DNA of 48,629 nt, from assembly GCA_900316975.1 (NCBI GenBank), contig ONFA01000030.1, forward strand, positions 1 through 48,629, read 5' to 3'. The position numbers and the translations under genes were made by a program. Below are positions 1-7,690 of the stretch, in pieces. This DNA comes from an uncultured Prevotellaceae bacterium (GTDB lineage Bacteria; Bacteroidota; Bacteroidia; Bacteroidales; Bacteroidaceae). Under the pieces are notes generated by a model. That model saw nothing but the letters and a program-made list of their open reading frames with translations. It was not told the origin of the DNA and ran no database searches. Every line of letters begins with the position of its first letter. Positions within the stretch are counted from its first letter, which is position 1.

Positions 1-162
1 ATTGTCAATCTGGTCGAAAGATTTAACTTCCTCAGAACCGAAGCCCTTCTCATGAAGAACCTTAGAAATCGCAGCAGTAAGAGTAGTCTTACCATGGTCA
101 ACGTGACCAATCGTACCGATGTTAACGTGTGGTTTGGTACGAACGAATGTTTCTTTTGCCAT
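1..162 (-). CDS. tuf: Elongation factor Tu, N-terminal part (cut by window edge)
   Basis: Delivers aminoacyl-tRNA to the ribosome as a GTPase in the cytoplasm. The 54 visible residues start [20 protein letters not shown] and contain the G1 P-loop GHVDHGKTT, which is diagnostic for EF-Tu. The start ATG is at 160-162 (complement). The rest of the gene lies beyond base 1. It follows two tRNA-Thr genes on the same strand, the usual Bacteroidales arrangement. Identification is near certain. Confidence 0.97.
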   Translation of the reverse strand, partial: MAKETFVRTKPHVNIGTIGHVDHGKTTLTAAISKVLHEKGFGSEEVKSFDQIDN

Positions 163-228
163 AGCTAAAAAATATTCTTTAGAGTAGTTATTAATTTGTT
201 TTTATTAATCTCTTTATATTATTCGGAG

Positions 229-300
<72 letters not shown>

Positions 301-392
301 CTGTCAGTGCACATGGCACTTTTCTCCTTATATATATATTAATGTGTATTATCCACCTTGCCGAAAGGCTCATCCCCCTCTTTCTTCTTTTA

Positions 393-409
393 GAGCCTCT
401 TGTCGGATT
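393..409 (-). repeat. 17-bp copy of the tRNA-Thr 3' end
   Basis: Exact 17-bp copy of bases 442-458, the 3' end (acceptor strand plus part of the T arm) of the adjacent tRNA-Thr(TGT), placed about 49 bp further along in the same orientation. It carries no other tRNA part. It could be a scar of integration or excision at the tRNA 3' end, or a local slip duplication. Confidence 0.8.
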
Positions 410-442
410 GGCTTGCGCCGAACCGCCAATTTCCTCTCCTTG

Positions 443-516
443 AGCCTCTTGTCGGATTCGAACCAACGACCCCGAGATTACAAATCACGTGCTCTGGCCA
501 ACTGAGCTAAAGAGGC
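443..516 (-). tRNA. tRNA-Thr (anticodon TGT)
   Basis: Cloverleaf on the minus strand: acceptor GCCTCTT/AAGAGGC, D stem GCTC/GAGC, anticodon loop TTTGTAA (anticodon TGT), T stem GTTGG/CCGAC with loop TTCGAAT. The anticodon stem CGTGA/TCTCG has one apparent T-T mismatch in the middle, the only oddity. CCA is not encoded. It sits between hpf and tRNA-Thr(GGT). Confidence 0.93.
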
Positions 517-606
517 TTATAAAACCGTTCGCACAGACGAATCCATGCGAAACGGGTGCAAATTTAGGCATTATTTTGCAAATGCAAAACTTTTTTACAG
601 ACTTTT

Positions 607-906
607 TTAAATATTTGCCTGTTTTTCTTTGTATTTGCCAAGCTGTTTTTCAATTGCAGCCAGCGATTCCATTACCGATTCTTCAAATGTGTCGCAAATC
701 TTCTCGGCAAATAATTCCGTTTTTGGCAGCACAACAGTGATGCTTGCCTGCTTATTCATTGCCGTCTCAGGTTTCACGACCTTTAATGACACCTCTACCT
801 TTCTTATATCGTTGCAATACTTATCCAGTTTTCCAACTTTCTTCTGGATGAACTCTTGCAACTTGTCTGTTGCGTCGAATTTAATCGTCTTTACATTAAT
901 GTCCAT
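607..906 (-). CDS. hpf: Ribosome hibernation-promoting factor, short form (HPF/RaiA family)
   Basis: A 99-residue protein that binds the decoding centre of idle 30S subunits and promotes ribosome hibernation. It starts MDINVKTIKFDATDKLQEF and shows the beta-alpha-beta-beta-beta-alpha pattern of the short HPF/RaiA family. There is no C-terminal dimerisation extension, so it is the short form. The ATG at 904-906 (complement) is preferred over the in-frame GTG two codons upstream, because family members begin MDI. It lies 29 bp after the recombinase gene and before the tRNA-tuf block, an order common in Bacteroidales. Confidence 0.9.
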   Translation of the reverse strand: MDINVKTIKFDATDKLQEFIQKKVGKLDKYCNDIRKVEVSLKVVKPETAMNKQASITVVLPKTELFAEKICDTFEESVMESLAAIEKQLGKYKEKQANI

Positions 907-935
907 AGTCACTGATATTTAAGTTGAACAATATT

Positions 936-1829
936 TTACTTGCGCGGATGCGCATTCTTGTATTCATTTTTCAGTTCTTCGAACGAGACGTGTGTATAGA
1001 CTTCTGTTGTGGCGACGCTTTCGTGTCCGAGCAACTTCTGGATGGAAGTCAAGTCGGCATGGTTGTTCAGCATTGCCGTAGCAAATGAGTGGCGAAGCAC
1101 ATGAGGACTTCGTTTCTTGATGGTGGTCACCTTCGACAGATTACCCTTTACGATTCTTGAGATTAGTGTCTCAGACATTGCTGCTCCTTTTTCGGTCACA
1201 AACAATGCTGGAAAATGCCTTTCTCCCAGCAACTCCTCGCGAGCTGCCCGATAGGTTTCAATTTCATTCTCCAATTCTTCGCCGAACGGGACGATGCGTT
1301 GTTTGTTGCGTTTTCCCGTCACCTTGATTTGCTTGGCAACCATATCCACACTGGCGTCTGTCATACCGAGCAACTCTGCGCGTCTGATTCCCGTTTCATA
1401 GAACATCATCAGGATGAGCCTGTCTCTGATGCCCTTGAAACTCCTGTCTTCCGCGGTCATTTCAAGCAGTTTGTCCATTTCCGACTCCCTCACGAAATAA
1501 GGCAAGGGGCGTTTTTTCCTCGGAGCAACTACTTTTTCCATCGGATTGATGTTCACCCGCCCCACTCTACGCAGATATTTGTAGAAGGTGCGCAAGGCAC
1601 TCAGTTTCCGATTGACCGAAGCGGCTGACATTTTCTGCTCATCCAGCAGGTAAATCACCCATTCCCTCACGTCGTTTGCCTCAACGGCAGTCCATGAAGC
1701 GTCTGGGGTCAGTCCTTCGAGGAATGCCTGAAACATCGACAAGTCTTTCGCATAAGACTCGATGGTCGCCAACGAATAATTCCGTTCCGCACCCAGATAT
1801 TCCAGGAAAGAATCAGTCCACAATTCCAT
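936..1829 (-). CDS. xerC: Tyrosine recombinase, XerC/XerD type
   Basis: A 297-residue site-specific recombinase, probably resolving chromosome dimers at dif. The N-terminal SAM-like core-binding domain covers residues 1-85 and the catalytic domain about 105-297. The catalytic set is visible: R149 (in TGIRRAEL), K173 (TGKRNKQR), H243 and R246 (HVLRHSFAT), H269 (LLGHES) and the nucleophile Y278 (TTEVYTH). Length is standard for XerC/D. It sits between rpsU and hpf, the conserved Bacteroidales location, which argues for a housekeeping role rather than a phage integrase. The choice of XerC over XerD rests on context only. Confidence 0.9.
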   Translation of the reverse strand: MELWTDSFLEYLGAERNYSLATIESYAKDLSMFQAFLEGLTPDASWTAVEANDVREWVIYLLDEQKMSAASVNRKLSALRTFYKYLRRVGRVNINPMEKVVAPRKKRPLPYFVRESEMDKLLEMTAEDRSFKGIRDRLILMMFYETGIRRAELLGMTDASVDMVAKQIKVTGKRNKQRIVPFGEELENEIETYRAAREELLGERHFPALFVTEKGAAMSETLISRIVKGNLSKVTTIKKRSPHVLRHSFATAMLNNHADLTSIQKLLGHESVATTEVYTHVSFEELKNEYKNAHPRK

Positions 1830-1953
1830 GTCTCGTCGTTTTCTGCGACTAATTTAGGACATTTTAGTCAAACGACAAAATTTTCGACTGAAAACTTTGT
1901 TAATCTTTCTTTTTTTCTTGATTTCGCAAGGCTTTTACGCCTTCAATAGCTCC

Positions 1954-2145
1954 TTACTCCTCTTCCTGGTGGAGTTTGTTCACATAGATGGCATGCTGCA
2001 TCTTCTCGCGCTTCACAACAGATGGTTTGTTAAACTGCTTGCGATTGCGAACTTCCTTGATGATGCCAGTCTTTTCAGCCTTTCTCTTGAACTTTTTGAG
2101 AGCTCTTTCAATGTTTTCGCCCTCTTTTACAGGTACAATAATCAT
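1954..2145 (-). CDS. rpsU: 30S ribosomal protein bS21
   Basis: A 63-residue small-subunit protein, MIIVPVKEGENIERALKKFK onwards, with the family core KRKAEKTGIIKEVRNRKQF and a basic middle. The start is the ATG at 2143-2145. An in-frame extension 20 codons upstream has no family similarity and would run through the leader. First gene of the minus-strand unit rpsU-xerC-hpf-tRNAs-tuf. A promoter and a hairpin lie directly upstream. In Bacteroidetes bS21 takes part in control of initiation through access to the anti-Shine-Dalgarno, so autoregulation is plausible. Confidence 0.95.
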   Translation of the reverse strand: MIIVPVKEGENIERALKKFKRKAEKTGIIKEVRNRKQFNKPSVVKREKMQHAIYVNKLHQEEE

Positions 2146-2182
2146 TACAATTCTTTTTAGAAAATGTTTATAAAATAACGTT

Positions 2183-2208
2183 AAAAACCGCTGGGATTTT
2201 CCCAACGG
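2183..2208 (-). terminator. GC-rich hairpin followed by a T run upstream of rpsU
   Basis: On the minus strand CCGTTGGGA pairs with TCCCAGCGG around an AAA loop (9 bp, one G-T pair), followed by TTTTT. It can terminate transcription from the membrane-protein gene ending at 2277. It also begins at about the predicted 5' end of the rpsU mRNA, so it may instead be a leader hairpin. Confidence 0.75.
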
Positions 2209-2212
2209 TCGG

Positions 2213-2243
2213 CAAAATTACGGCAAATTTCTTTAAACACAAA
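2213..2243 (-). promoter_or_regulatory. Promoter of the rpsU unit
   Basis: Minus-strand -7 element TAATTTTG (2213-2220) and -33 element TTTG (2240-2243) separated by 19 bp, an exact match to the Bacteroidetes consensus. The predicted start is near 2206-2209, about 60 nt before the rpsU ATG. Confidence 0.75.
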
Positions 2244-2276
2244 ACTTTACAGCACTTTTTTCACAAAAACAGGCAA

Positions 2277-2819
2277 TTATATCCATTTCCTTGCTCGTTC
2301 TTGCAGTTTTTTGGCACGTTCAAAACCCATATTTGCAGATTTTTCGATCAATTCACGCGCCACCTTATTATGGTTGTCAGCCTCGCCCAAAATGCGGTGA
2401 TAAATACCCAACCAATAAGTTGCTTCCGCATTGCCCTCTTTCGACTTCTCTTCCAGTTGGTGATTGATGTAGTTGATATAGTCGTCAATGTTAATGTGCG
2501 AGTTGCCCGACTGTTCCGCAATCATGTCCATCAGCGTATTGCATTCTTGCTCCGAAAATACGCTACTTTTGCCCACGCAGAAATTGCTCACGTAGTCCAC
2601 CTGCTGCTTTGTTGCATACAAGCCAAACGTGTTGGTCAGCGAGTGCATCAAGAAATGGTTAACCGCGAGCACGGCAGCAGTCAGTCCCATTCCCACCCAG
2701 AACCACAAGTCACTTTCATAATAGCCATACAGCATCAGCGGCACCGTTCCTATCAAGAAATAAGGGACGGGCGTACTGAAATACCGTTCAATAGCAATTT
2801 TATAATAGTTCTTCTTCAT
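2277..2819 (-). CDS. Small membrane protein with a Sel1/TPR-like C-terminus
   Basis: A 180-residue protein of unrecognised function. Two hydrophobic segments at about residues 17-31 and 37-60 anchor it in the inner membrane, separated by a short turn. The soluble part (about 75-180) is charged and helical. It ends in a stretch (AEATYWLGIYHRIL ... ANMGFERAKKL) spaced like one Sel1-type repeat pair, suggesting protein-protein contact. The start ATG is at 2817-2819. It has its own -7 element upstream and a hairpin-T terminator after it, so it is probably monocistronic. Function is unknown. Confidence 0.75.
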   Translation of the reverse strand: MKKNYYKIAIERYFSTPVPYFLIGTVPLMLYGYYESDLWFWVGMGLTAAVLAVNHFLMHSLTNTFGLYATKQQVDYVSNFCVGKSSVFSEQECNTLMDMIAEQSGNSHINIDDYINYINHQLEEKSKEGNAEATYWLGIYHRILGEADNHNKVARELIEKSANMGFERAKKLQERARKWI

Positions 2820-2893
2820 TACACATTATTATAATATATGCGCACAAATGTCAAATTCGCTCTTAAAGTCCATCTTACGCACGAAAAACGCTG

Positions 2894-2901
2894 CAAAGTT
2901 A
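2894..2901 (-). promoter_or_regulatory. -7 element for the small membrane protein gene
   Basis: TAACTTTG on the minus strand matches TAnnTTTG and lies 75 bp upstream of the ATG at 2819. No convincing -33 TTTG was found at the standard distance. Confidence 0.5.
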
Positions 2902-2933
2902 TCATATTTTTTTCATTTCTACAGCATTTTTAT

Positions 2934-2941
2934 TACTTTTG
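2934..2941 (+). promoter_or_regulatory. -7 element for the DUF2027-like gene
   Basis: TACTTTTG matches TAnnTTTG, 23 bp upstream of the ATG at 2965. The -33 region is T-rich (TTTC), not a perfect TTTG. This promoter placement supports the start at 2965 rather than the longer frame from 2848. Confidence 0.6.
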
Positions 2942-2964
2942 CATATCAAAAAACAACCTCAGTA

Positions 2965-3477
2965 ATGAATATTGGTGATAAAGTAAGATTTCTGAACGAT
3001 GTGGGAGGCGGAAAAATCACGGCATTCCGTCCGGGCGGCATCGTGATGGTGGAAGACGCAGACGGCTTCGAAGTGCCCATGCCTCAAAACGAGGTGGTGG
3101 TCATTGAAGATGCACCCCTAAAGATGGAGAAAAAGAAAGCAGTCCAGAAAGTGGAATATGGCATTAGTCCCAAGCCACCTATTACAAAGCAGGCAATAAA
3201 GCCAGAAGAGCAAAGCCTCAATGGCAAGGAATATCTCCAGTCGAAGGCCGTTACATCTGCCGATGAAGAGCCCTATACGCCAGAAGGAATAATAGACGAG
3301 CAACTCGAGGCACGTATTGTCCGGCTCGAACTGACCATCCAAAAACTCGAAGCACGTATAGCCCTGCTCGAAGCAGAGAACAACCTGCGGAAGAACGAGA
3401 AAAGCATGAAACGTTCCGTCCCTTCAAAAAACAAGCCCAGCAAACCCACCACGCTGGAAGACCTTCAGATACTTTAA
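2965..3477 (+). CDS. Short DUF2027-like protein with a C-terminal coiled coil
   Basis: A 170-residue cytoplasmic protein. Residues 1-50 (MNIGDKVRFLNDVGGGKITA ... VEDADGFEVP) match the N-terminal module of Bacteroidetes DUF2027 proteins, which normally continue to a C-terminal Smr domain with a total near 350 residues. Here the Smr part is absent. Instead there is a low-complexity linker (55-105), a heptad-rich segment (EQLEARIVRLELTIQKLEAR, about 112-145) that should form a coiled coil, and a basic tail. The start ATG at 2965 directly follows a promoter. Function is not known. Confidence 0.8.
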   Translation: MNIGDKVRFLNDVGGGKITAFRPGGIVMVEDADGFEVPMPQNEVVVIEDAPLKMEKKKAVQKVEYGISPKPPITKQAIKPEEQSLNGKEYLQSKAVTSADEEPYTPEGIIDEQLEARIVRLELTIQKLEARIALLEAENNLRKNEKSMKRSVPSKNKPSKPTTLEDLQIL

Positions 3478-3516
3478 TCTATCACCCATTCAACCAATTA
3501 AAAACACAGCAGAGTT

Positions 3517-5142
3517 TTGGCAAAAGCAAAAACAAGAATATTCACGCCCGCCGACACCTCCATCATCGGCATGATGGAGAACACCCTCAAAAAGAATTGG
3601 ACTCGTCCATGCGTCACCAACTACGGCACGGGCGAAAGTTACACTTATGGTGATGTGGCAAAAATGATAGCCCGTCTTCATCAACTGTTCCGCCAGTTGG
3701 ATATCGAGCCCGGCAACAAGATTGCCCTGTGCGACAAGAACAACGCCCACTGGGCCATTTCCTTCTTTGCCGCTTTCAGTTACGGAGCAGTTGTCGTGCC
3801 CATTCTCTCCGAGTTCAGCATCGACCAAATCCAGAACATCTACGAGCACTCTGATTCCTCGCTCATCATTTGTGGCGAGAAGTATGCCAAGGGACTCAAA
3901 GCCCGCATTCTCAACATCAACGACTTCACCATGAAGGATGAGCCACTCGCCATCGACATGACCGCCTTCACCGACCTGAAGCCCGACGATGTCAGTTATT
4001 TCCGTGAGCGACCCGACGACCTCGCCATGCTCAGTTACACCAGCGGTTCCACGGGCAGGAGCAAAGGCGTGATGCTCCCCTACCGCTCCATCTGGTCCAA
4101 CTGTCACTTTGCCGACGAAGTGCTTGACTTCATGCCTGGCGACAACACACTGTCCATCCTGCCACTGGCGCACCTCTACGGCTTTGCCTACGACTTCTTT
4201 TTCGCCTTCACCATCGGCTGCCACATCCACTTCCTCACCAAGACACCCTCACCTCATGTGGTCATCAAGGCATTCGGAGAGATTAAGCCCGTAGTGGTCA
4301 TCGTCGTGCCCCTCATTCTGGAGAAAATCGTACAAAAACAGATATTTCCCATCCTGCGCACACGCCACATCCGTACTCTTACCGCCATCCCCATGCTGCG
4401 GCAAGTGGTCTATCGCCAAATTCGCAACAAACTCTACTCTTCCCTTGGTGGCAACTTCTACGAGTGCATCATTGGCGGAGCAGCCTTCAACAAGGAGGTG
4501 GAGGACTTCCTTCACCAGATTCGCTTCCCCTACACTGTCGGTTATGGCATGACAGAATGCGGCCCCATCATCGGGTACGAGGACAAGCACATCTTCGCCA
4601 AGGGTTCCTGCGGAAAGCCAGCCCCACGCATGGAGGTGAAGATTGACTCTGCCGACCCACAAAATCAGCCTGGTGAAATTCTCGCCAAAGGCACCAACGT
4701 CATGCTGGGCTATTACAAGAATGAGGAGGAAACGCTCCAAGCCATCGACGAAGAGGGGTGGCTCCACACAGGCGACCTCGGCACCATCGACAAACAAGGC
4801 AACATCTTCATCCGTGGCAGAAAGAAGACCATGCTCCTCGGCGCCAACGGACAGAATGTCTATCCAGAGGAAATTGAAGACGTGATTGCCACCCACACCA
4901 TCTTCGAGGAGAGTGTGGTGGTACAACGAGGTGAAAAACTCGTCGCCCTCGTCTATATCAGTGCCCCCGCCTTGGAGCATCACGGACTTACCCGCGACAC
5001 CCTCATGCAGGAACTCGACACCTACAAACGCCACATCAACTCCTACCTGCCCGCTTTTGCCAATATCGCAGCCATTGAGGTACAGGAACAGGAATTTGAA
5101 AAGACCCCCAAGCGGAGCATTCGTCGCTACCTCTACACATAA
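3517..5142 (+). CDS. AMP-forming acyl-CoA ligase (long-chain fatty acid type)
   Basis: Activates a carboxylic acid, probably a fatty acid, to acyl-AMP and then acyl-CoA in the cytoplasm. The 541 residues carry the ANL-family motifs in order: P-loop SYTSGSTGRSKG (about 172-183), the A5 motif GYGMTECGP (about 342-350), and A7/A8 HTGDLGTID ... GRKKTMLLGANGQNVYPEE (about 416-450). The catalytic Lys expected near the C-terminus fits KTPKRS. The annotated start is TTG at 3517 (MAKAKTRIF); the first in-frame ATG (3571) would trim 18 residues. No pathway partner is adjacent, so the exact acid is unknown. Confidence 0.88.
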   Translation: MAKAKTRIFTPADTSIIGMMENTLKKNWTRPCVTNYGTGESYTYGDVAKMIARLHQLFRQLDIEPGNKIALCDKNNAHWAISFFAAFSYGAVVVPILSEFSIDQIQNIYEHSDSSLIICGEKYAKGLKARILNINDFTMKDEPLAIDMTAFTDLKPDDVSYFRERPDDLAMLSYTSGSTGRSKGVMLPYRSIWSNCHFADEVLDFMPGDNTLSILPLAHLYGFAYDFFFAFTIGCHIHFLTKTPSPHVVIKAFGEIKPVVVIVVPLILEKIVQKQIFPILRTRHIRTLTAIPMLRQVVYRQIRNKLYSSLGGNFYECIIGGAAFNKEVEDFLHQIRFPYTVGYGMTECGPIIGYEDKHIFAKGSCGKPAPRMEVKIDSADPQNQPGEILAKGTNVMLGYYKNEEETLQAIDEEGWLHTGDLGTIDKQGNIFIRGRKKTMLLGANGQNVYPEEIEDVIATHTIFEESVVVQRGEKLVALVYISAPALEHHGLTRDTLMQELDTYKRHINSYLPAFANIAAIEVQEQEFEKTPKRSIRRYLYT

Positions 5143-5170
5143 CTCTATACAATTACATTACTCATCAACT

Positions 5171-5208
5171 AAAAAAGAAGGGAAGGCACTGCCTTCCCTT
5201 CTTTTTTA
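5171..5208. terminator. Bidirectional terminator between convergent genes
   Basis: A near-perfect palindrome with A6 on the left and T6 on the right. GAAGGGAAGGC pairs with GCCTTCCCTTC around a 3-nt loop. It separates the plus-strand acyl-CoA ligase gene from the minus-strand gene ending at 5213 and can terminate both. Confidence 0.9.
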
Positions 5209-5212
5209 CTTC

Positions 5213-6367
5213 TTATTGCGTCCCATTCTGCTTCTTCTCCATTGAGGTGAGCAGACTTGAGATAAACTTTCTCTGGTTATAAAATGTGCAAGAGGACTTC
5301 CAGTTCCCAAGGGCCTTGACCACCTTGTTGAAGGTACTTTCACTCAGTCCCTTCTCCTGCTGGGCACGGATATATTCGGCCATACGGGTGAGAATCTTCA
5401 TCTGTTCATCATAAATAGTTTCTTTCCTCCATTCCTGGAAATAACTGTCCAAACGTTCCAGCACCAATAGTTCGTCCACTGCCCCCACTTTCGGTGTCAA
5501 CACACCTTTACAATAATCTATCATGCGCAGGTAACTGAGGGCGGCAGCCGAGGCTGACCTGTCCCCCGCCATCTCGTCAAGCAGGGCACGACCCATCGAT
5601 TTCTCGTCGGAAGTCAACCCGTCAGCACGGGCACGGACGAAGTTGAACATGTCCGTCACCAAGGCGCTGTTGCTGGGATTGTACATCAATGTGAAGTTGT
5701 CACGATAGAAGGTCATGCGGGTGATAAAATCTATTCTGCCGGCATCCTCCATATCTGCAGTCAGGGTGTCAACCTCCATCAAGTCAGCCTCCTGATCTGC
5801 GGCAGATGCTGTTGCCGTTCTCACGAAGTCGTTGGGACCTTCTATCTCATAGAGCGAACCGACAACATTATTCTGAGCATCCATCTTCCACTCCGTCGCC
5901 ACCACGATGCGATGGTTGACACGCCCCGACTTGCATCGCAACACCAGCACATTGTAGGTGGTGTTCGCTCCCAGCACGATGGGGTCATCCTTGGCGTTGT
6001 AGCGCACGATGGTCTTCTTGTACTTCGCCTTCTCCTCGTCGGTGGCACGTTCAGAGAGTCCCTTCATCTCGCCAAAGTAGGTCACGTCAGGGTCTTGGCT
6101 GTCCTGTTCGAAGGCCGCCTGCAACTCCTTCATCATGAGCGACGCGCCATAAACCTTCGACGCCTTGAACTCCACCACGTTGCATCGCCAGGACAGAGTC
6201 GGATTTTCGTCTTCCATCCCCTGCTCGCGAGAGGAATTGATGATGGTCACTCCCTTCGCCGCCTTCAGTTTCTCAAACTGCTTGAGCACGTTCTTCTGAG
6301 CCGACACGTTCAGGCTCATGAGTGTTGCCAACAAGATGGCAGCATAACGGATGTTACTTGTCTTCAT
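5213..6367 (-). CDS. Secreted protein of unknown function in a sigma-factor operon
   Basis: A 384-residue protein with a Sec signal peptide (MKTSNIRYAAILLATLMSLN, cleavage likely after VSA-Q). The remainder is soluble, helix-rich and not recognised. It contains a segment with two or three beta strands (about 120-165) and a C-terminal helical part. The start ATG at 6365-6367 gives a clean signal peptide; the longer frame from 6433 would bury it and overlap the preceding gene. It is the third gene of an ECF sigma factor - membrane protein - secreted protein unit, 22 bp after its neighbour. It may be a target or a sensor of that system; this is inference. Confidence 0.78.
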   Translation of the reverse strand: MKTSNIRYAAILLATLMSLNVSAQKNVLKQFEKLKAAKGVTIINSSREQGMEDENPTLSWRCNVVEFKASKVYGASLMMKELQAAFEQDSQDPDVTYFGEMKGLSERATDEEKAKYKKTIVRYNAKDDPIVLGANTTYNVLVLRCKSGRVNHRIVVATEWKMDAQNNVVGSLYEIEGPNDFVRTATASAADQEADLMEVDTLTADMEDAGRIDFITRMTFYRDNFTLMYNPSNSALVTDMFNFVRARADGLTSDEKSMGRALLDEMAGDRSASAAALSYLRMIDYCKGVLTPKVGAVDELLVLERLDSYFQEWRKETIYDEQMKILTRMAEYIRAQQEKGLSESTFNKVVKALGNWKSSCTFYNQRKFISSLLTSMEKKQNGTQ

Positions 6368-6389
6368 ATTCTTGCTTGTTTTTAGTTGA

Positions 6390-7061
6390 TTATATTTCAA
6401 TGTTATTTCTTGCTTCCGCGAGGTATGCTTCATATTTTTTGTTCAGGGCGGCGGTGGCGGCATCCAGTTCCACCTGCTCCACCAAGAGGGCTTGTTTGAG
6501 TTGCCACATCTGGAAGTTCCGCTCCACCTGTGCCAGTTCTTCTTCACTCACTTCTGGCAATTCGGGAAGTTCCTCCTGTTCCACCACTTCCACTGCGGGA
6601 CGGGCAGGACGACGATGTTTCTTCACACGTTTCGCAGGAGGGTTGTATGCCATTTGTTCTACAGCAGGTGAGGTGGAAGTCACTACTGGCGGCACTTCCT
6701 TTTCTTCAGGTACCTCAGGCTTCACCATTTGGGTGGATTGTTGCGCTATTTGAGGAGTCATATCCTGTTGAGGAGTCGGAGTGCTGAACTTTCCCAACAC
6801 GAACCACAATGTCAGACACGCTGCCACCGCTGCCATACTCCAACCGATATAACGGTGCAGACGAACGCTCTTCCTTTCTTTCATTTCCTGATCATAGAGC
6901 GCTTCCCCCCATGTGAGTTCACCCAGCATCTCTGCGACAATCTTCCACTCCGCAGGAGCATCAGGACGATTCACCTCCAGGGTAAGTTGGCGCTCCTCCT
7001 CGAGAGAGGTCTTGCCTTCCATGTATTTTTCGATGAGTTGGTTGACTTCTTGCTGTGTCAT
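6390..7061 (-). CDS. Single-span membrane protein, probable anti-sigma factor
   Basis: A 223-residue protein. Residues 1-60 (MTQQEVNQLIEKYMEGKTSL) resemble the N-terminal cytoplasmic anti-sigma region found beside Bacteroidetes ECF factors. One transmembrane helix follows at about 73-91 (WSMAAVAACLTLWFVLG). The periplasmic part is rich in Pro, Glu and Val (VPEEKEVPPVV, RRPARPAVEVVEQEEL), then an amphipathic helix. It overlaps the sigma gene by 4 bp (ATGA), which indicates translational coupling and supports the sigma/anti-sigma pairing. No zinc-binding HxxxCxxC motif is present, so the assignment is by position and topology. Confidence 0.72.
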   Translation of the reverse strand: MTQQEVNQLIEKYMEGKTSLEEERQLTLEVNRPDAPAEWKIVAEMLGELTWGEALYDQEMKERKSVRLHRYIGWSMAAVAACLTLWFVLGKFSTPTPQQDMTPQIAQQSTQMVKPEVPEEKEVPPVVTSTSPAVEQMAYNPPAKRVKKHRRPARPAVEVVEQEELPELPEVSEEELAQVERNFQMWQLKQALLVEQVELDAATAALNKKYEAYLAEARNNIEI

Positions 7062-7567
7062 AAGTTCATTCTCCTTTTCATTTCGTTAAACACTTTTTTT
7101 CTTGCCATCGCTATCATGCTTTGCACCGAGGCTTTCGCGATACCCGTCCGCTGAGCGATTTCTTCTGTTGAGAGTCCATCCTGCTGCCGCATCTCAAAGA
7201 GTTGGCGTTCACGGGGTTGCAACTGTCCGAGGGCTTCTTCCAGAGCACTCAACCCCTCATTGCGTTCCACCTCCTCATGTGGAGAGAGATGAGGTGAAGG
7301 GCTTGTCTCGCCCATGCTGTCCGTTTCCCTCAACAATGTCAGGTGTTGTCGTCGTTTCATGTTCACGCAGCAGTTTTTCGCCACTCTCACTGCCAATGCC
7401 TCCACGTTTCTTTTCTCGTCCAACTGCTGACAGTATCGCCACAATTGTAAAAGCGTTTCCTGTGCCACGTCCTCCGCATCATCCGCTGAACCGAAGAAAT
7501 CTCGTCCGATGCGGAGAATGAGAGGACGCAGTCGCGCTGCGGTCTGTTCAAAAGTGGCTTTATCCAT
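7058..7567 (-). CDS. ECF-type RNA polymerase sigma factor
   Basis: A 169-residue sigma-70 family, group 4 factor. The region 2 signature GSADDAEDVAQETLLQLWRY (about 26-45) binds the core polymerase and -10 DNA. Region 4 at about 108-160 (LGQLQPRERQLFEMRQQDGL ... AQRTGIAKASVQ) carries the helix-turn-helix. The start ATG at 7565-7567 matches family length; the frame extends upstream to 7675 without similarity. First gene of the unit with the membrane protein and the secreted protein. A TAnnTTTG element lies about 45 bp upstream. Confidence 0.92.
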   Translation of the reverse strand: MDKATFEQTAARLRPLILRIGRDFFGSADDAEDVAQETLLQLWRYCQQLDEKRNVEALAVRVAKNCCVNMKRRQHLTLLRETDSMGETSPSPHLSPHEEVERNEGLSALEEALGQLQPRERQLFEMRQQDGLSTEEIAQRTGIAKASVQSMIAMARKKVFNEMKRRMNL

Positions 7568-7612
7568 TGCTTTGTTCAAGTTGCTTTCATCTACTATACG
7601 CAAGAAGATAGA

Positions 7613-7620
7613 CAAACTTA
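7613..7620 (-). promoter_or_regulatory. -7 element upstream of the ECF sigma operon
   Basis: TAAGTTTG on the minus strand fits TAnnTTTG, 45 bp before the sigma ATG. The best TTTG upstream is at 7643-7646, a spacing of 22 bp, slightly long. Confidence 0.5.
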
Positions 7621-7644
7621 AGTGAAAAAAGTCAAAAATCTGCA

Positions 7645-7683
7645 AATAAAAAAAGAGGGGGCTGCAAAACTGCAACCCCCTCT
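7645..7683 (-). terminator. Terminator of the GH30 gene
   Basis: On the minus strand AGAGGGGG-TTGCA pairs with TGCAG-CCCCCTCT around a short A-rich/T-rich loop, followed by a long T run (complement of 7645-7653). It starts 8 bp after the stop of the hydrolase gene at 7691. Confidence 0.85.
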
Positions 7684-7690
7684 GTCTTCT

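Noticed and set aside
936..1829. Tyrosine recombinase as an integrase marking a mobile island
   Set aside because: Housekeeping location between rpsU and hpf and standard XerC/D length; no attachment repeats flank it in a way that would bound an element.
3490..5034. Long minus-strand open frames (246 and 261 codons) opposite the acyl-CoA ligase gene
   Set aside because: They are antisense shadows of a GC-rich coding gene with clear family motifs on the plus strand; their translations show no recognisable domain.
7058..7061. Sigma/anti-sigma pair as the FecI/FecR system of a TonB receptor (SusC/D locus)
   Set aside because: No SusC/D or receptor gene is adjacent and the membrane protein lacks a recognisable FecR domain.
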